The notes: generated from the letters alone by a model not told the origin. Positions 51,627-62,756 are shown, counted from the stretch's first letter. The stretch is DNA of 64,000 nucleotides from Marinobacterium sp. xm-d-530 (GCF_013283365.1 NZ_WBYM01000002.1:349568-413567); one strand, 5' to 3'. Program-made: numbers and translations.

Positions 51627-52610
51627 TTAACCCTTGTAGATCTCAAGACGTATGGCTTCGCTCAGTTCACGAACCGCATTGGCATAGAGACGACTGTGAT
51701 TATAGCGAGTGATGACGTAGAAGTTATGCAGTCCGAGAAGGTATTGATCACCTTGATCGCTGCTCATACGCATCAGTGTTGCAAGTTGATCGTCTGCAAC
51801 TTCACCCTTGGCAATCACTCCACGTTGACGCCACTCACCCAGTGTAAGCTCTGGTTTAAGGCCCTTGTTAAACCACTCTGAATCAACACTGCCGTTCAAA
51901 AGGACGTCACTGATAATTGGCTCACCCGCACGCCAGCCATGACGAGCAAAGTAGTTCGCCACACTGCCAATAGCATCAACGGGGTTGCCCCAAATATCGC
52001 GCTGTTGATCGCCGTCAAAATCCACGGCATAAGCTAAGAAGCTTGAAGGGATAAATTGACCATAGCCCATGGCGCCAGCGTAAGAGCCTTTCAAAACACC
52101 GGGCTCAACCCCCTCTTGGCGCGCTAGGCGAAAGTAGTCACCTAACTGCCCTAGGAAGAAGTCGGCACGTTTAGGGTAGTCAAAACCCAAGGTCGACAGC
52201 GCATCCAAAACTCGATAATTACCAGTGATACGCCCAAAGCGTGTCTCCACACCCATGATCGCTAAAACTATTTCAGGTGGTACGCCATAAACTTCTTCAG
52301 CTTTCAACAGCGTCTCTTTGTGCTCTTTCCAGAACTGAATGGCTTGTTTGATGCGACGCTGCTCAATAAAAATCGCTCGGTACTCACCCCAATTTAGGCG
52401 ACGCTCTGCTGGACGGCTGATCGCATCAATAATGCTCTGCTGATACTTTGCTCGACCTAACACATCACGAATGTAACTCTCTTCGAAACCATCAGCCTTC
52501 AGGTCATCAATCAATATCTGAGCTCGTGGATGGGCCTCATAACCAGCAAAAGAGGCTGTTGATACCGCTAAACAACCCGCTAACACCATCGTTTTAAAAT
52601 GTTTAAGCAT
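51627..52610 (-). CDS. mltB: Membrane-bound lytic murein transglycosylase B
   Basis: Cleaves peptidoglycan glycan strands with formation of anhydro-muropeptides. The ATG at 52610 has GGAG upstream and starts a signal peptide (MLKHFKTMVLAGCLAVSTAS). The catalytic glutamate lies in AIMGVETRFGRITG, followed by LDALSTLGFDYPKRADFF, and GYGQFIPSSFLAYAVDFDGD is also diagnostic. No clear lipobox with Cys at the mature start, so it may be soluble in the periplasm. The length of 327 is typical. Confidence 0.94.
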   Translation of the reverse strand: MLKHFKTMVLAGCLAVSTASFAGYEAHPRAQILIDDLKADGFEESYIRDVLGRAKYQQSIIDAISRPAERRLNWGEYRAIFIEQRRIKQAIQFWKEHKETLLKAEEVYGVPPEIVLAIMGVETRFGRITGNYRVLDALSTLGFDYPKRADFFLGQLGDYFRLARQEGVEPGVLKGSYAGAMGYGQFIPSSFLAYAVDFDGDQQRDIWGNPVDAIGSVANYFARHGWRAGEPIISDVLLNGSVDSEWFNKGLKPELTLGEWRQRGVIAKGEVADDQLATLMRMSSDQGDQYLLGLHNFYVITRYNHSRLYANAVRELSEAIRLEIYKG

Positions 52611-52639
52611 GCTTATCTCCAAGCAGTCATCTTATTATT

Positions 52640-53779
52640 CTAGCGTCGCAACATCGATTTATGGGTATGAATCGACATCAGAATTCCGAAACCTATCATC
52701 AACGTCACGATAGAGGTACCACCATAGCTCACCATTGGCAGAGGGACCCCTACAACCGGCAGAATCCCACTGACCATGCCGATGTTCACAAAGACATAGA
52801 CAAAGAAGGTCAGCGTGATACTAGCTGCTAGCATACGGGAAAAACTGTCAGGTGCCTTAACAGCGATCATTAAGCCACGACCTACAATTAAAAGGTATAG
52901 AGCGAGTAGCACTAACACCCCTTTCATTCCCAGCTCTTCGCCGATCACTGCAATAATAAAGTCTGTATGAGATTCAGGAAGAAAGTCCAGTTGAGACTGG
53001 GTACCACTCAAGAAACCTTTGCCAGAGAGGCCGCCCGAACCGATCGCCGTTTTCGACTGTATGATGTTCCAGCCCGAGCCAAGAGGATCGCTCTCTGGAT
53101 CTAAAAAGGTCAGCACCCTCTGTTTCTGATAATCCTTCATGATCATCCAGAGCCCAGGCAGTGAAGCCGCTACAACCCCAGCACTCAGAAAGATCCAGCG
53201 CCAGTAGATTCCCGAAAATAGCAAAATAAATACACCTGAGGCGCCAATCAGCAACGAGGTACCAAGATCTGGTTGCTTCATAATCAGTGCAAATGGGATC
53301 GCAATTAAGATCAAACTCACTATGATCGCTTTAAAGTTGGGCGGCAGTGTGTATCGAGCGATGTAACCCGCCACCACAATAGGTAGAACCAGTTTCATTA
53401 ACTCTGATGGCTGAAAACGAAAACCGGGCAGCGCCAACCATCGCTGAGCACCTTTAGCACCAACCCCAAACAAGATAACGCCAACCAACAAGGCCACACC
53501 AAGCAGGTAGAGCCAGGGCCCTACCCTCATGATCACCCTAGGGGGGACTTGCGCGAGAAAAATCAACGCGGCAAATCCTGCAGCCATGCGGATGGCCTGA
53601 CGCTCAACATAGGCCCAGTCTTGCCCTGATGCACTGTAAAGAATGACCAGCCCTGCTACACAGAGCGCTAGCAATAGTAAAAGCAAGGGTAAATCTAGGT
53701 GAGTGTAATTCCACAAGGAGCGCTGCTTGCGAAGTCCTGACTGATCTGGCGAGACGGAGCGGTGGAAATCTTTAGACAT
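52640..53779 (-). CDS. rodA: Rod-shape peptidoglycan polymerase RodA
   Basis: SEDS-family glycosyltransferase that polymerises lipid II during cell elongation, partnered with PBP2. About ten membrane segments. SEDS motifs include GWNIIQSKTAIGSGGLSGKG, LPESHTDFIIAVIGEELG and VGVPLPMVSYGGTS. The length of 379 fits E. coli RodA (370). The start overlaps the mrdA stop by 1 base, so the two are translated together. Confidence 0.97.
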   Translation of the reverse strand: MSKDFHRSVSPDQSGLRKQRSLWNYTHLDLPLLLLLLALCVAGLVILYSASGQDWAYVERQAIRMAAGFAALIFLAQVPPRVIMRVGPWLYLLGVALLVGVILFGVGAKGAQRWLALPGFRFQPSELMKLVLPIVVAGYIARYTLPPNFKAIIVSLILIAIPFALIMKQPDLGTSLLIGASGVFILLFSGIYWRWIFLSAGVVAASLPGLWMIMKDYQKQRVLTFLDPESDPLGSGWNIIQSKTAIGSGGLSGKGFLSGTQSQLDFLPESHTDFIIAVIGEELGMKGVLVLLALYLLIVGRGLMIAVKAPDSFSRMLAASITLTFFVYVFVNIGMVSGILPVVGVPLPMVSYGGTSIVTLMIGFGILMSIHTHKSMLRR

Positions 53780-55668
53780 TAATCATCTCCCAACTCACTG
53801 GTGTAATCGCCCAGTAACCAAGCATCAATCACTTCACGCGCGACCGGTGCTGCAGCTCTAGAACCACCCTCGCCGTTCTCGACGACTACCGCCACTGCAA
53901 TTTTAGGATCATCAGCCGGTGCAAAGGCAACAAAGAGTGCGTGGTCTCGCTGACGTTCTAGCAGAGCCTCTGAGTCATATTCAGCATCTTGAGCAATGCC
54001 GACCACTTGGGCCGTACCTGTTTTGCCTGCCATGGTATATGGCGCTCCCGCACCGGCTTTTCGAGCCGTACCGTAGGGAGCATTCACCACATTCACCATG
54101 CCTTCAATAACCTTTTCAAAGTACTCGGGGTGATTGAGTTCAACATCGGGTAGTGTCGGCTTCTGTTGTAGCTGTTGGATAATCTCTGTCTGTTCCGCAG
54201 TTAGCTCATTTTCAGCGATGAAGCTCTTGATCATCTGTGGACGCACCCACTTACCGCGATTGGCTAACACTGCTGTAGCTGTCGCGAGCTGCAGTGGCGT
54301 AGCTATCATATAACCCTGCCCAATACTTAGATTGAGTGAATCACCGGGGTACCAAGGCTGTTTTTCGCGACGCTTCTTCCACTCATTTGATGGGAGAAGT
54401 GCTCGGCCCGCCTCAGGCAGATCCAGACTGGTAACTTGGCCAAAACCGAAACGCCCTAAATAGTCACTGTAAACATCAATCGGAGTTTTAGATGCGGTAT
54501 CATAAAACCAGACATCACAAGACTCAGCCAATGCGTGATTCAGATCGACTCGACCATGACCAGATTTCTTCCAGTCTCGCCATTTACGGCCGTTTTCGGA
54601 GAGTTGATAGAAACCGGGATCCCACACTTTGTGATCAATCGGTACCGATTTAGAATCAACCGACGCAAGTGCGGTAAAGGGCTTCAGCGTTGATCCCGGT
54701 GGGTAGGCTCCACGGATGGCACGATTGTAAAGAGGCTGATCTTTATCATCGCGAAGCGTATTGTAGTCATCGAATGAAATACCCGTTACAAACTCATTGG
54801 GGTCGTAAGAGGGGTTGCTCACCAATGACAAGATTTCACCGGTTTTAGGTTCAATCGCTACAACAGCGGCTCGCTTACCCTCCAACAGTTTCGCTGTAAA
54901 CTGCTGCAGCTTTAGATCAAGACTTAACTGGATATCCAAACCTGGAGTTGGGTCCTCTTGCTCCAAAACACGCATGACTCGGCCGCGCACATTGGTTTCA
55001 ACACGCTGCAAACCGACCTGTCCGTGCAGTAACGGCTCGTAATATTTCTCTACCCCAAGCTTGCCAATGTAGTGTGTTGCAGCATAGTTGTTAGGGTCTA
55101 AGGTTTTGAGTTCGCGCTCATTAACACGCCCGACATAGCCAATGGCATGCACCAATGAATCTGGATGAGGATAGTAACGAACAAGATCAGCTTCGATCTG
55201 CAACCCCGGAAGACGGTAGAAGTTCACCGAGAGCTTAGCAATCTCCTCTTCGGTCAAACGAGACTTTAGAGGGACGGTGGAGTGTGGACGTCGACGGTGC
55301 TTAAGACGCTTTTTAAAACCTTCTACTTCAGCTGCAGAGAGCTCAACCAGCGAAGCGACATCCTCCAACAGCGAATCCACATCATCAACCTCCTCTTTAA
55401 GGAGCGTCAAACTGAAGCTAGGGCGGTTTTCAGCCAACAGTTCGCCATTACGATCGTAAATAAGACCTCGTCTTGGGGCGACTGGCTGAAGTTTAATGCG
55501 ATTGTTTTCTGATAACAGAGAGAATCGATCGTGCTCAACGACCTGCAAGAAGTAGATGCGACTGACCAGAATTGCCATAAGCACTAAAACGAAAAGAAAC
55601 GCGACGACTGCTCGGTTAACAAAGAACCGATTCTCTTTTTGGTAGTCGTTAAATCGTCTCTGATCCAT
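53779..55668 (-). CDS. mrdA: Penicillin-binding protein 2
   Basis: Transpeptidase for cell elongation, partner of RodA. N-terminal membrane anchor at about residues 18-40, a pedestal domain, then the transpeptidase domain with Ser326-Thr-Leu-Lys329 (PPGSTLKPF), AESCDVWFYD as the second motif (SCD), and KTGTAQ near residue 550. The length of 629 is typical for E. coli-type PBP2 (633). It lies 5 bases after rlmH. Confidence 0.97.
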   Translation of the reverse strand: MDQRRFNDYQKENRFFVNRAVVAFLFVLVLMAILVSRIYFLQVVEHDRFSLLSENNRIKLQPVAPRRGLIYDRNGELLAENRPSFSLTLLKEEVDDVDSLLEDVASLVELSAAEVEGFKKRLKHRRRPHSTVPLKSRLTEEEIAKLSVNFYRLPGLQIEADLVRYYPHPDSLVHAIGYVGRVNERELKTLDPNNYAATHYIGKLGVEKYYEPLLHGQVGLQRVETNVRGRVMRVLEQEDPTPGLDIQLSLDLKLQQFTAKLLEGKRAAVVAIEPKTGEILSLVSNPSYDPNEFVTGISFDDYNTLRDDKDQPLYNRAIRGAYPPGSTLKPFTALASVDSKSVPIDHKVWDPGFYQLSENGRKWRDWKKSGHGRVDLNHALAESCDVWFYDTASKTPIDVYSDYLGRFGFGQVTSLDLPEAGRALLPSNEWKKRREKQPWYPGDSLNLSIGQGYMIATPLQLATATAVLANRGKWVRPQMIKSFIAENELTAEQTEIIQQLQQKPTLPDVELNHPEYFEKVIEGMVNVVNAPYGTARKAGAGAPYTMAGKTGTAQVVGIAQDAEYDSEALLERQRDHALFVAFAPADDPKIAVAVVVENGEGGSRAAAPVAREVIDAWLLGDYTSELGDD

Positions 55669-55673
55669 CTAAC

Positions 55674-56141
55674 TCACTTATGGTAGGGGTGACCTTGAAG
55701 TAAGGTCCAGGCTCGATATATCTGCTCAGCAAGAATAATGCGAACAAGTGGGTGCGGTAAAGTCAGCGCTGATAGCGACCACTTCTGATCGGCAGCAGCG
55801 ATGCATCGAGGATCAAGACCATCGGGACCACCCACCAAAAGCGTTATATTATTTCCTTCCATCCGCCAATTTTCAGCCTGTTCAGCAAGCTTCTCGGTCG
55901 ACCAGTTCTTGCCATCAACACAGAGAGCAATCACGCGATCTCCTTTAGGGATGGCTGCCAACATGGCGTCACCTTCAGAGCGCATAGCCCGTTGGATATC
56001 AGCCCCTTTACCACGATGGCCAGGCTGTAATTCAACCAGTTCTAGCTGAAAATCAGAGGGAAGACGCTTGCAGTACTCTTGGTAGCCATCCGTGACCCAT
56101 TTTGGCATCTTAGTGCCGACTGCAAGCAACCGAATGCGCAT
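55674..56141 (-). CDS. rlmH: 23S rRNA pseudouridine(1915) N3-methyltransferase
   Basis: SPOUT methyltransferase that modifies pseudouridine 1915 of 23S rRNA in assembled 70S ribosomes using SAM. Motifs: [15 protein letters not shown] at the start, [27 protein letters not shown], and the SAM-knot [20 protein letters not shown]. The 155-residue length equals that of E. coli RlmH. It is 5 bases after rsfS. Confidence 0.97.
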   Translation of the reverse strand: MRIRLLAVGTKMPKWVTDGYQEYCKRLPSDFQLELVELQPGHRGKGADIQRAMRSEGDAMLAAIPKGDRVIALCVDGKNWSTEKLAEQAENWRMEGNNITLLVGGPDGLDPRCIAAADQKWSLSALTLPHPLVRIILAEQIYRAWTLLQGHPYHK

Positions 56142-56146
56142 AAGGC

Positions 56147-56476
56147 TTAGGCTTCGCCTACTGACCAGAGGCGTTCAATGTCATAGAAATCACGAGCATC
56201 TGGCATCATAACGTGCACAATGATGCTACCAAGATCGACCAATACCCAGTCACCGACCGTTTGACCTTCAATACCCATAGGCAAAAGACCCTGCTCTTTC
56301 ACCTTGTCGATCACCTCTTGAGCAGCAGCAGCTACCTGACGCTTAGATGTACCACTCGCAACCATCATGTAGTCAGTGACGGTTGAGCGGCCACGTACAT
56401 CGATTAGGTTGATATCTTTTGCTTTCATTCCCTCAAGCGCATCTTGCACTAGGGCGATCAATTGATCATCTTGCAT
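56147..56476 (-). CDS. rsfS: Ribosomal silencing factor RsfS
   Basis: Binds ribosomal protein L14 and blocks subunit joining under starvation. Family pattern: [54 protein letters not shown], and [10 protein letters not shown]. The frame extends to 56518, but the ATG at 56476 ([11 protein letters not shown]) matches the family start and gives 109 residues. The longer start would overlap nadD. An AAAGG motif overlapping the nadD stop may serve as its ribosome binding site. Confidence 0.95.
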   Translation of the reverse strand: MQDDQLIALVQDALEGMKAKDINLIDVRGRSTVTDYMMVASGTSKRQVAAAAQEVIDKVKEQGLLPMGIEGQTVGDWVLVDLGSIIVHVMMPDARDFYDIERLWSVGEA

Positions 56477-56486
56477 GTAAATTAAA

Positions 56487-57140
56487 TTACCTTTCATTGG
56501 CGTCATAGAGACGCTCATTTTTAATAAAATTCCAAACGCCGTCTGGAATTAAAAATCTAGGGTTTGAGCCCCGCTTAATAATCTTTCTTACCTGGGTCGC
56601 AGAGACATTCATCGGAGTCAACTGATGCATCGCCAGATGACCTGAAGGACGAAGGCTTAACGTTTCTAGATCCTCAACCTTATGCTGATCAATAAAGCAC
56701 TGAAGCTCTGAATCGAACTCAGGCTCATAACCGGGTCGAGCTACGATCAATAAGTGACCAAAATCCGTTAGCTGCTGCCAATAGGACCAACTCTTAATAC
56801 CCAGCAAAGAGTCCATCCCCATCACCAATATTATTGGCAAATCCTCACCCACTTCGGCACGTTTTTTCATCAACGTGTTGATGGTGTAGCAAGGCTCATC
56901 ACTGATCAATTCACAATCATCAGCAACCAGTGCAGGCTCGGATTCTACCGCTAACCGAACCATCTCAAACCGCTGTACGGCAGAGCCGCCGGTTGAAGCT
57001 TTATGGACTGGCTCACCGGTGGGGACCAGATTAATATGAGGCACGTTGAGCACCTCCTGAAGTTCTAGCGCAGTTCTGAGATGCCCATAGTGAATAGGAT
57101 CAAAGGTACCACCAAAAAGAACCAAAGGAGGTTTCTGCAT
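56487..57140 (-). CDS. nadD: Nicotinate-nucleotide adenylyltransferase
   Basis: Adenylates nicotinate mononucleotide to deamido-NAD. The nucleotidyltransferase motif GGTFDPIHYGHL is at residues 10-21, and the ISATQVR-like motif reads NVSATQVRKIIKRG near the C-terminus. The length of 217 is typical. The start overlaps the proA stop by 1 base. Order proA-nadD-rsfS-rlmH is conserved in many gammaproteobacteria. Confidence 0.96.
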   Translation of the reverse strand: MQKPPLVLFGGTFDPIHYGHLRTALELQEVLNVPHINLVPTGEPVHKASTGGSAVQRFEMVRLAVESEPALVADDCELISDEPCYTINTLMKKRAEVGEDLPIILVMGMDSLLGIKSWSYWQQLTDFGHLLIVARPGYEPEFDSELQCFIDQHKVEDLETLSLRPSGHLAMHQLTPMNVSATQVRKIIKRGSNPRFLIPDGVWNFIKNERLYDANER

Positions 57141-58393
57141 TACTTACGAACCTGCCCTTCTCCGTAAACAATGTATTTCTGAGACGTCAGCCCCTCTAGA
57201 CCGACCGGCCCACGAGCGTGAATCTTGTCCGTAGATATACCGATTTCAGCACCTAGGCCGTATTCAAAGCCATCGGCAAATCGAGTAGAGGCGTTGATCA
57301 TGACAGAGCTGGAGTCGACCTCACGCAAAAATTGACGCGATAGTGTGTAGTTTTCAGTAATGATCGCGTCGGTATGGTGAGATCCGAAGTGATTGATGTG
57401 CTCAATTGCTCGATCTATACCCTCAACAATTTTGATGGAAAGTATCGGCGCCAAGTACTCAGTCGCCCAATCTTCTTCGGTCGCTGCATTGGCTTGAATA
57501 ATGGCACATGTCTTGTCACAACCACGAAGTTCTACACCCGCCTCAGCGTAGGCCTCAGCTAGCTCTTTAAGAACCTCATCAGCAACCGATTCATGCACCA
57601 GCAGTGTCTCCATAGTGTTACAGGTACCGTAGCGATGAGTCTTGGCATTGATGGCAATATTGATAGCCTTAGCTAGGTCAGCCTCTGCATCAATATACAC
57701 ATGACAAATACCGTCGAGGTGTTTAATAACAGGCACGCGCGCATCGTTCGAGATACGCTCGATCAACCCCTTACCTCCACGAGGCACGATAACATCCACA
57801 AACTCTGGCATAGTAATCAACTGACCAACGGCTTCACGATCCGTGGTTTCCACCACCTGGACAGCCGTTTCAGGCAAACCAGCCTGTTTTAGGCCCGCCA
57901 TAATCGATTTAGCAATCGCCTGATTAGAGTGAATTGCCTCAGAACCACCGCGAAGAATCGTAGCGTTACCCGACTTTAGACAGAGACTGGCGGCTTCCAT
58001 TGTGACATTCGGGCGTGACTCATAGATGATGCCTATTACGCCTAGAGGAACACGCATCTTACCTAGCTGAATTCCGGATGGCAGAAAACGCATGTCGGAT
58101 ACATCACCGACAGGGTCTGGTAGAGCGGCAACCTGACGAAGACCCTCGATCATGCCATCGATACGCTCTGGAGTTAGCGCTAGACGATCCAGCATCGCAT
58201 CATCAAGCCCACGAGCCTTTCCAGCCTCAAGGTCTTTCTGGTTAGCTTGAGTGATCGCATCACGATCGGCATCAATAAGTTCAGCCATTGCAAGCAATGC
58301 ACTGTTTTTCTGTTCTGTATTAGCACGTGCTACGACACGTGAAGCTTCGCGCGCATTCGCACCAAGCGTCTGCATGTAATCCGCTACATTCAT
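57140..58393 (-). CDS. proA: Glutamate-5-semialdehyde dehydrogenase
   Basis: Reduces glutamyl 5-phosphate to glutamate semialdehyde with NADPH in proline synthesis. The catalytic cysteine lies in [39 protein letters not shown] is the family signature, and [14 protein letters not shown] follows. The ATG at 58393 ([18 protein letters not shown]) is chosen over the frame opening at 58411, giving 417 residues, the same as E. coli ProA. First gene of the long minus-strand cluster. proB is not adjacent. Confidence 0.97.
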   Translation of the reverse strand: MNVADYMQTLGANAREASRVVARANTEQKNSALLAMAELIDADRDAITQANQKDLEAGKARGLDDAMLDRLALTPERIDGMIEGLRQVAALPDPVGDVSDMRFLPSGIQLGKMRVPLGVIGIIYESRPNVTMEAASLCLKSGNATILRGGSEAIHSNQAIAKSIMAGLKQAGLPETAVQVVETTDREAVGQLITMPEFVDVIVPRGGKGLIERISNDARVPVIKHLDGICHVYIDAEADLAKAINIAINAKTHRYGTCNTMETLLVHESVADEVLKELAEAYAEAGVELRGCDKTCAIIQANAATEEDWATEYLAPILSIKIVEGIDRAIEHINHFGSHHTDAIITENYTLSRQFLREVDSSSVMINASTRFADGFEYGLGAEIGISTDKIHARGPVGLEGLTSQKYIVYGEGQVRK

Positions 58394-58594
58394 CAGGTCT
58401 TTACCGATCAATTTATTGAGAATTCTAGTATAGCGTGACAGCGATCAAGAACCCACCAATAACAAGAAATTACGCCAGCAAAAATTGCTTTTAATGCCTA
58501 TGAAATAGTTACAAATTTTAGGAACCAACTGGTCGATCGGTCGAAGACAGACTGGTATTATGAAACTCTTATTTTGTGTACTGGAAACAAAGGC

Positions 58595-60415
58595 ATGCTT
58601 GAACAAGACGGCGAACAATACAAAGGTTACCTACGTTGGTACCAGCGCCCTGCCTTTGCTGCAGCCATCGCTCTGATTTTGCTCTTCTCTTCGACCTTGG
58701 TTGGCTCCTATCTGTTGGCCAAAAATGCCGCAGAAAACGAAGCACTAAAACAGGCCAAAATTTGGAGTAACAGCGCCTCCATGCTGGTTGCCCCTCTGAT
58801 TCTCTCTAAGGATTTGGTCAGCCTTAACTTTGTCACTAACCAGATTGCAGACGACCCCTTCGTAGCAGGCATTCAAATCACCGATAGCCAGACTATGCGA
58901 TTAGCTGCAGCTGGAAAGCAGGAGGGTGTCCACACAGCCAAATCCATCGCCCCAAATAACGAAACCATTGCTCAGTTAGAGGTGTGGATTGACCCGACTC
59001 CCGTTCAGCAACAACTCAATTACCAAACGGGACTGATCAGCAGTGGCGCCATTATCGCATTTCTGTTATCACTGTTTATCTATCGTCGTCAGAGCAAACT
59101 TCTTGAAGAGGAAGTGGCTTATATTGAACAGATTGAGCAACATTTTGATGATCAAATCACAGACTCAACGGAAGCTCAGGAAACAATCGACGACAGCGAT
59201 GAAGAAGTTTATGAAGACGATGTAGAGGCAGAAGCGCTAATCGAACAAGAACCAGAGCTAGACGATCAAGAACAGGACACTGAGTTCAACTCCCTAGATA
59301 ACCACCTTGGATCCGAGGCGGAGACAGAGATTGAATCGACTATTGAGACTGAAGTGGACACTGAAGTAGATTACGATGACATAGGCAATTTCGGATCCGC
59401 GTACGATGACCCGATTGTTGAAAACAGCACTTCGGATGAGCCTAGCGAACCTAACTTTGAAGTAGCTCACGAACCTGACACTGATGAGGCAGACCTCCCG
59501 CCCTGGGAATCTAGCGAATATGAGACAGTGGTAGAGGCCAATGAACCTACCGACATTGAACCGCCAATCGTCAAAATGCAGGTTGCTGAGACCGATAAGG
59601 ATGAGATCGATCTGGTCGAACTTCTAAAACCAGAGAGACGTGAACCGAGCGTACCGCCCTTCAAGCCTCTATCAAAAGAGCCCGAACAAGAGCGTGAAGA
59701 GCCCAGCTTTGAAACGTTGATGTTTGATACAACGCCAGAGCGCCAAGAGCCTCCAAAAAAACTGGCGCGCAAACTGCCTATCATCAATGAAGAACAGCTC
59801 GATCTATACACCATTGAACAGGAGCTTGATCTATTAACACCAGCCAGTGAAGCGGCCTACGTTGTCCTGATCGACTTTACCAGCCCCCACTCGGCCCTGA
59901 TCTCCAATGAAGAACAGTTACAGATCAAACGCACTTACCGAACACTGGCTAACTCGGTTGCCAATATTTACGAAGGCGAGGTCTCTGCACTTGGCGAAGA
60001 CATACTGATACAGTTTGATAACGCCAGCGAGGATGACGAGCATGGCGTTAATGCGGCGTGTGCAGCCATGCTATTTGCCCAACTTGCCCGTTCGTACAAT
60101 AGAAGCCGCTCAGATCAGCAGGAGCCGATACTGAACGTCCACACCGCAATTGTAAGAGGTCAACAGGGTCGTCAGGATAGAATGGCCGACGAAGCCCGCT
60201 TCTTAACTCGCTCAACCAAAACAGATCGATTGATTAGCCATACAGCACTCTCAGAGGCACCCGATCTAAAAAGCGGTGTTCTATCAACCGCTGAGATCAA
60301 ACGCGAAGATGAGGACAAGGTGCTGATCCTATCGTTGAGTAAAAGCTATCAAGATCTGTTAGAAAAACAGGGGCGTTATCTTCTGGCAAAACTGGCACAG
60401 CAGGCCGCACAGTAA
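58595..60415 (+). CDS. Large acidic membrane protein with YtjB-like and degenerate cyclase-like domains
   Basis: A 606-residue inner-membrane protein not fully recognised. Residues 1-165 contain two membrane segments (about 20-40 and 150-165) flanking a periplasmic part (APLILSKDLVSLNFVTNQIADDP) that resembles the YtjB/AhpA (SMP) family. Residues about 185-400 form a very acidic low-complexity linker of Glu/Asp/Thr. The C-terminal 180 residues (AYVVLIDFTSPHSALI onward, with a sequence GEVSALGEDILIQFD) look like an adenylate/guanylate cyclase-like or GGDEF-like fold without the usual catalytic residues. Function unknown. Start ATG 58595, with a weak upstream GGA. Confidence 0.6.
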   Translation: MLEQDGEQYKGYLRWYQRPAFAAAIALILLFSSTLVGSYLLAKNAAENEALKQAKIWSNSASMLVAPLILSKDLVSLNFVTNQIADDPFVAGIQITDSQTMRLAAAGKQEGVHTAKSIAPNNETIAQLEVWIDPTPVQQQLNYQTGLISSGAIIAFLLSLFIYRRQSKLLEEEVAYIEQIEQHFDDQITDSTEAQETIDDSDEEVYEDDVEAEALIEQEPELDDQEQDTEFNSLDNHLGSEAETEIESTIETEVDTEVDYDDIGNFGSAYDDPIVENSTSDEPSEPNFEVAHEPDTDEADLPPWESSEYETVVEANEPTDIEPPIVKMQVAETDKDEIDLVELLKPERREPSVPPFKPLSKEPEQEREEPSFETLMFDTTPERQEPPKKLARKLPIINEEQLDLYTIEQELDLLTPASEAAYVVLIDFTSPHSALISNEEQLQIKRTYRTLANSVANIYEGEVSALGEDILIQFDNASEDDEHGVNAACAAMLFAQLARSYNRSRSDQQEPILNVHTAIVRGQQGRQDRMADEARFLTRSTKTDRLISHTALSEAPDLKSGVLSTAEIKREDEDKVLILSLSKSYQDLLEKQGRYLLAKLAQQAAQ

Positions 60416-60447
60416 TCTGCATAAACCGCACATTATTGATTCAACAA

Positions 60448-60472
60448 AAAAGGGAGCCAGTGGCTCCCTTTT
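60448..60472. terminator. Bidirectional terminator between acidic membrane protein gene and parC
   Basis: AAAAGGGAGCC (60448-60458) and GGCTCCCTTTT (60462-60472) form a perfect 11-bp stem with a 3-base loop, flanked by an A-run on the left and a T-run on the right. It can therefore terminate both the plus-strand gene ending at 60415 and parC ending at 60489. Confidence 0.9.
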
Positions 60473-60488
60473 GATATTTAGGTAGTCA

Positions 60489-62756
60489 TTACTCTACCGA
60501 TAGATGGCTCACTCGCTGATAGCCCCTTGGCAGTTTATTGCCTCGACGACCGCGCTCTCCACGGTAGTGTTCTAGATCGGCTTTGGTCATTTTTAGGTAC
60601 TGCTTACCCGCATGAACCAGAAGTTCCTGATCTTCATTAAGAACAGCCACAGCAACCATCAACTCTTCACGAGCTTGAGCCCTTGCCGACGGGATGTTAA
60701 TGATCTTATTACCTTTACCTCGTCCCAATACAGGCAGCTCAGAGACTGGGAACACCAGTAGACGCCCTTCAGAAGTTACGGCAGCGATCAAACCATTTTC
60801 GCTATCAGAAATGGAAGCAGGCGCTACGATATTGGCCCCTTTGGGTAGCGTCAGTACCGCTTTACCGTTTTTCGTCTTACTGGTCATATCACCTATCGAC
60901 GTGACAAAGCCATAACCAGCATCTGAAGAGAGAAGAACCTTATCACTCTCTTTACCCGCGGTTAGTGCCTCTATCGAAGCACCCTTTTGCAGACTAATGC
61001 TACCGGTAACAGGCTCGCCTTGCCCCCGAGCTGAAGGCAGGTTATGAGTCTCTAATGTATAACTGCGCCCCATACTGTCTAGCAGGATCGTCGGCTGGTT
61101 CATGCGTCCAGCAATCGAGAGTTTATAACCATCACTCGCTTTGTAATTCAGAGTAGCCGGATCAATGTCATGCCCTTTAGCAGCACGGATCCACCCCTGT
61201 TTAGAGAGGACGACGGTAACAGGATCAGAGGTAAGCAGATCTTTATCACTGAACGCTTGAGACTCTTCACGCTCAACCAGAGGAGAGCGGCGATCATCGC
61301 CAAACTCTTCAGCAGCCTGTTCAATCTCCTCTTTAATGAGATTACGCATCAACTCATCAGAACCAAGAATAGATTCAAGTTTTTTACGCTCTTCATCTAA
61401 CTCAGACTGCTCTGCACGGATCTGAAACTCTTCAAGTTTCGCCAAATGACGAAGTTTGAGATCGAGGATGGCGTTAGCTTGGACATCCGTTAGACCGAAG
61501 CGTTCCATCATAACCGTTTTAGGCTCATCCTCGTTGCGGATGATTGCGATCACTTCATCGATATTAAGATAAGCAATGATCAAACCATCGAGGATATGCA
61601 GTCGATCTAATACTTTCTGCAAACGGAATTCGAGACGGCGTCGAACAACCTGGGTACGCCAAGTAAGCCACTCCGTTAAGATCTGACGAAGATCTTTAAC
61701 CTGTGGACGGCCGTCAATGCCGATCATGTTGAAGTTAACTCGGTAGCTTCGCTCTAGATCGGTGGTTGCAAACAGGTGAGCCATCAACTGCTCAATATCG
61801 ATACGATTTGAGCGTGGCACAATCACGAACCGAGTCGGATTCTCATGGTCTGACTCATCACGCAAATCGCTAACCATTGGCAATTTTTTCTGCTGCATTT
61901 GAGCTGCAATCTGCTCAAGCACCTTAGCACCAGATACCTGATATGGAAGAGCCGTAATGACAACGTCACCATCCTCAATTTCATAAATAGCACGTGCTTT
62001 TACAGAACCACGACCGGTCTCATAGATCTTTTTAAGATCAGCCGTCGGTGTAATGATCTCAGCAGCGGTTGGGAAATCAGGGCCTTTTACTTTCTGACAA
62101 AGACGCGCAACACTGGCATCAGGATTGTCGAGCAGATAAGTACAAGCCCGAGCGACTTCGCGAAGGTTATGGGGAAGAATATCAGTCGCCATACCAACGG
62201 CGATACCCGTAGAACCATTCAAGAGTACGTTAGGTAGACGCGCTGGCAGAACCTCAGGCTCATCCATCGTGCCATCAAAGTTAGGTACCCATTCAACCGT
62301 TCCTTGACCTAACTCTTTTAACAACACCTCGGCATATTTAGAGAGTCGCGCTTCAGTGTATCGCATTGCTGCGAAAGATTTAGGGTCGTCAGCAGAACCC
62401 CAGTTGCCTTGACCATCTACAAGCGGATAGCGATAACTGAAAGGCTGTGCCATAAGCACCATAGCCTCATAACAGGCCGAATCACCGTGCGGATGAAACT
62501 TACCTAAAACGTCACCTACCGTACGTGCTGACTTTTTAAATTTGGCGCTCGCCTTTAGTCCAAGCTCAGACATTGCATAAACAATACGGCGTTGTACTGG
62601 CTTCATACCATCGCCTAGATGAGGCAATGCACGGTCAAGAATGACGTACATTGAGTAATCTAAGTAGGCTTTCTCTGTAAAGGTCTTTAAAGGAAGGGTT
62701 TCGACCCCTTCATCGATCAGATTTTCCACAAATAGTGTTCCCAGACGGGTTAGCAT
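60489..62756 (-). CDS. parC: DNA topoisomerase IV subunit A
   Basis: Breaks and rejoins DNA to separate replicated chromosomes, together with ParE. The catalytic tyrosine is Tyr133 ([12 protein letters not shown]). The quinolone-resistance region reads [18 protein letters not shown], with Ser93 and Glu97 in the positions of E. coli Ser80 and Glu84, so no resistance substitution is seen. Length 755 against 752 in E. coli. The N-terminus ([17 protein letters not shown]) is somewhat longer than usual, and GTG/TTG starts further in cannot be excluded. parE is not in the window. Confidence 0.97.
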   Translation of the reverse strand: MLTRLGTLFVENLIDEGVETLPLKTFTEKAYLDYSMYVILDRALPHLGDGMKPVQRRIVYAMSELGLKASAKFKKSARTVGDVLGKFHPHGDSACYEAMVLMAQPFSYRYPLVDGQGNWGSADDPKSFAAMRYTEARLSKYAEVLLKELGQGTVEWVPNFDGTMDEPEVLPARLPNVLLNGSTGIAVGMATDILPHNLREVARACTYLLDNPDASVARLCQKVKGPDFPTAAEIITPTADLKKIYETGRGSVKARAIYEIEDGDVVITALPYQVSGAKVLEQIAAQMQQKKLPMVSDLRDESDHENPTRFVIVPRSNRIDIEQLMAHLFATTDLERSYRVNFNMIGIDGRPQVKDLRQILTEWLTWRTQVVRRRLEFRLQKVLDRLHILDGLIIAYLNIDEVIAIIRNEDEPKTVMMERFGLTDVQANAILDLKLRHLAKLEEFQIRAEQSELDEERKKLESILGSDELMRNLIKEEIEQAAEEFGDDRRSPLVEREESQAFSDKDLLTSDPVTVVLSKQGWIRAAKGHDIDPATLNYKASDGYKLSIAGRMNQPTILLDSMGRSYTLETHNLPSARGQGEPVTGSISLQKGASIEALTAGKESDKVLLSSDAGYGFVTSIGDMTSKTKNGKAVLTLPKGANIVAPASISDSENGLIAAVTSEGRLLVFPVSELPVLGRGKGNKIINIPSARAQAREELMVAVAVLNEDQELLVHAGKQYLKMTKADLEHYRGERGRRGNKLPRGYQRVSHLSVE

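Noticed and set aside
60489..62756. Quinolone-resistance change in parC
   Set aside because: Ser and Glu at the positions equivalent to E. coli Ser80 and Glu84 are both unchanged.
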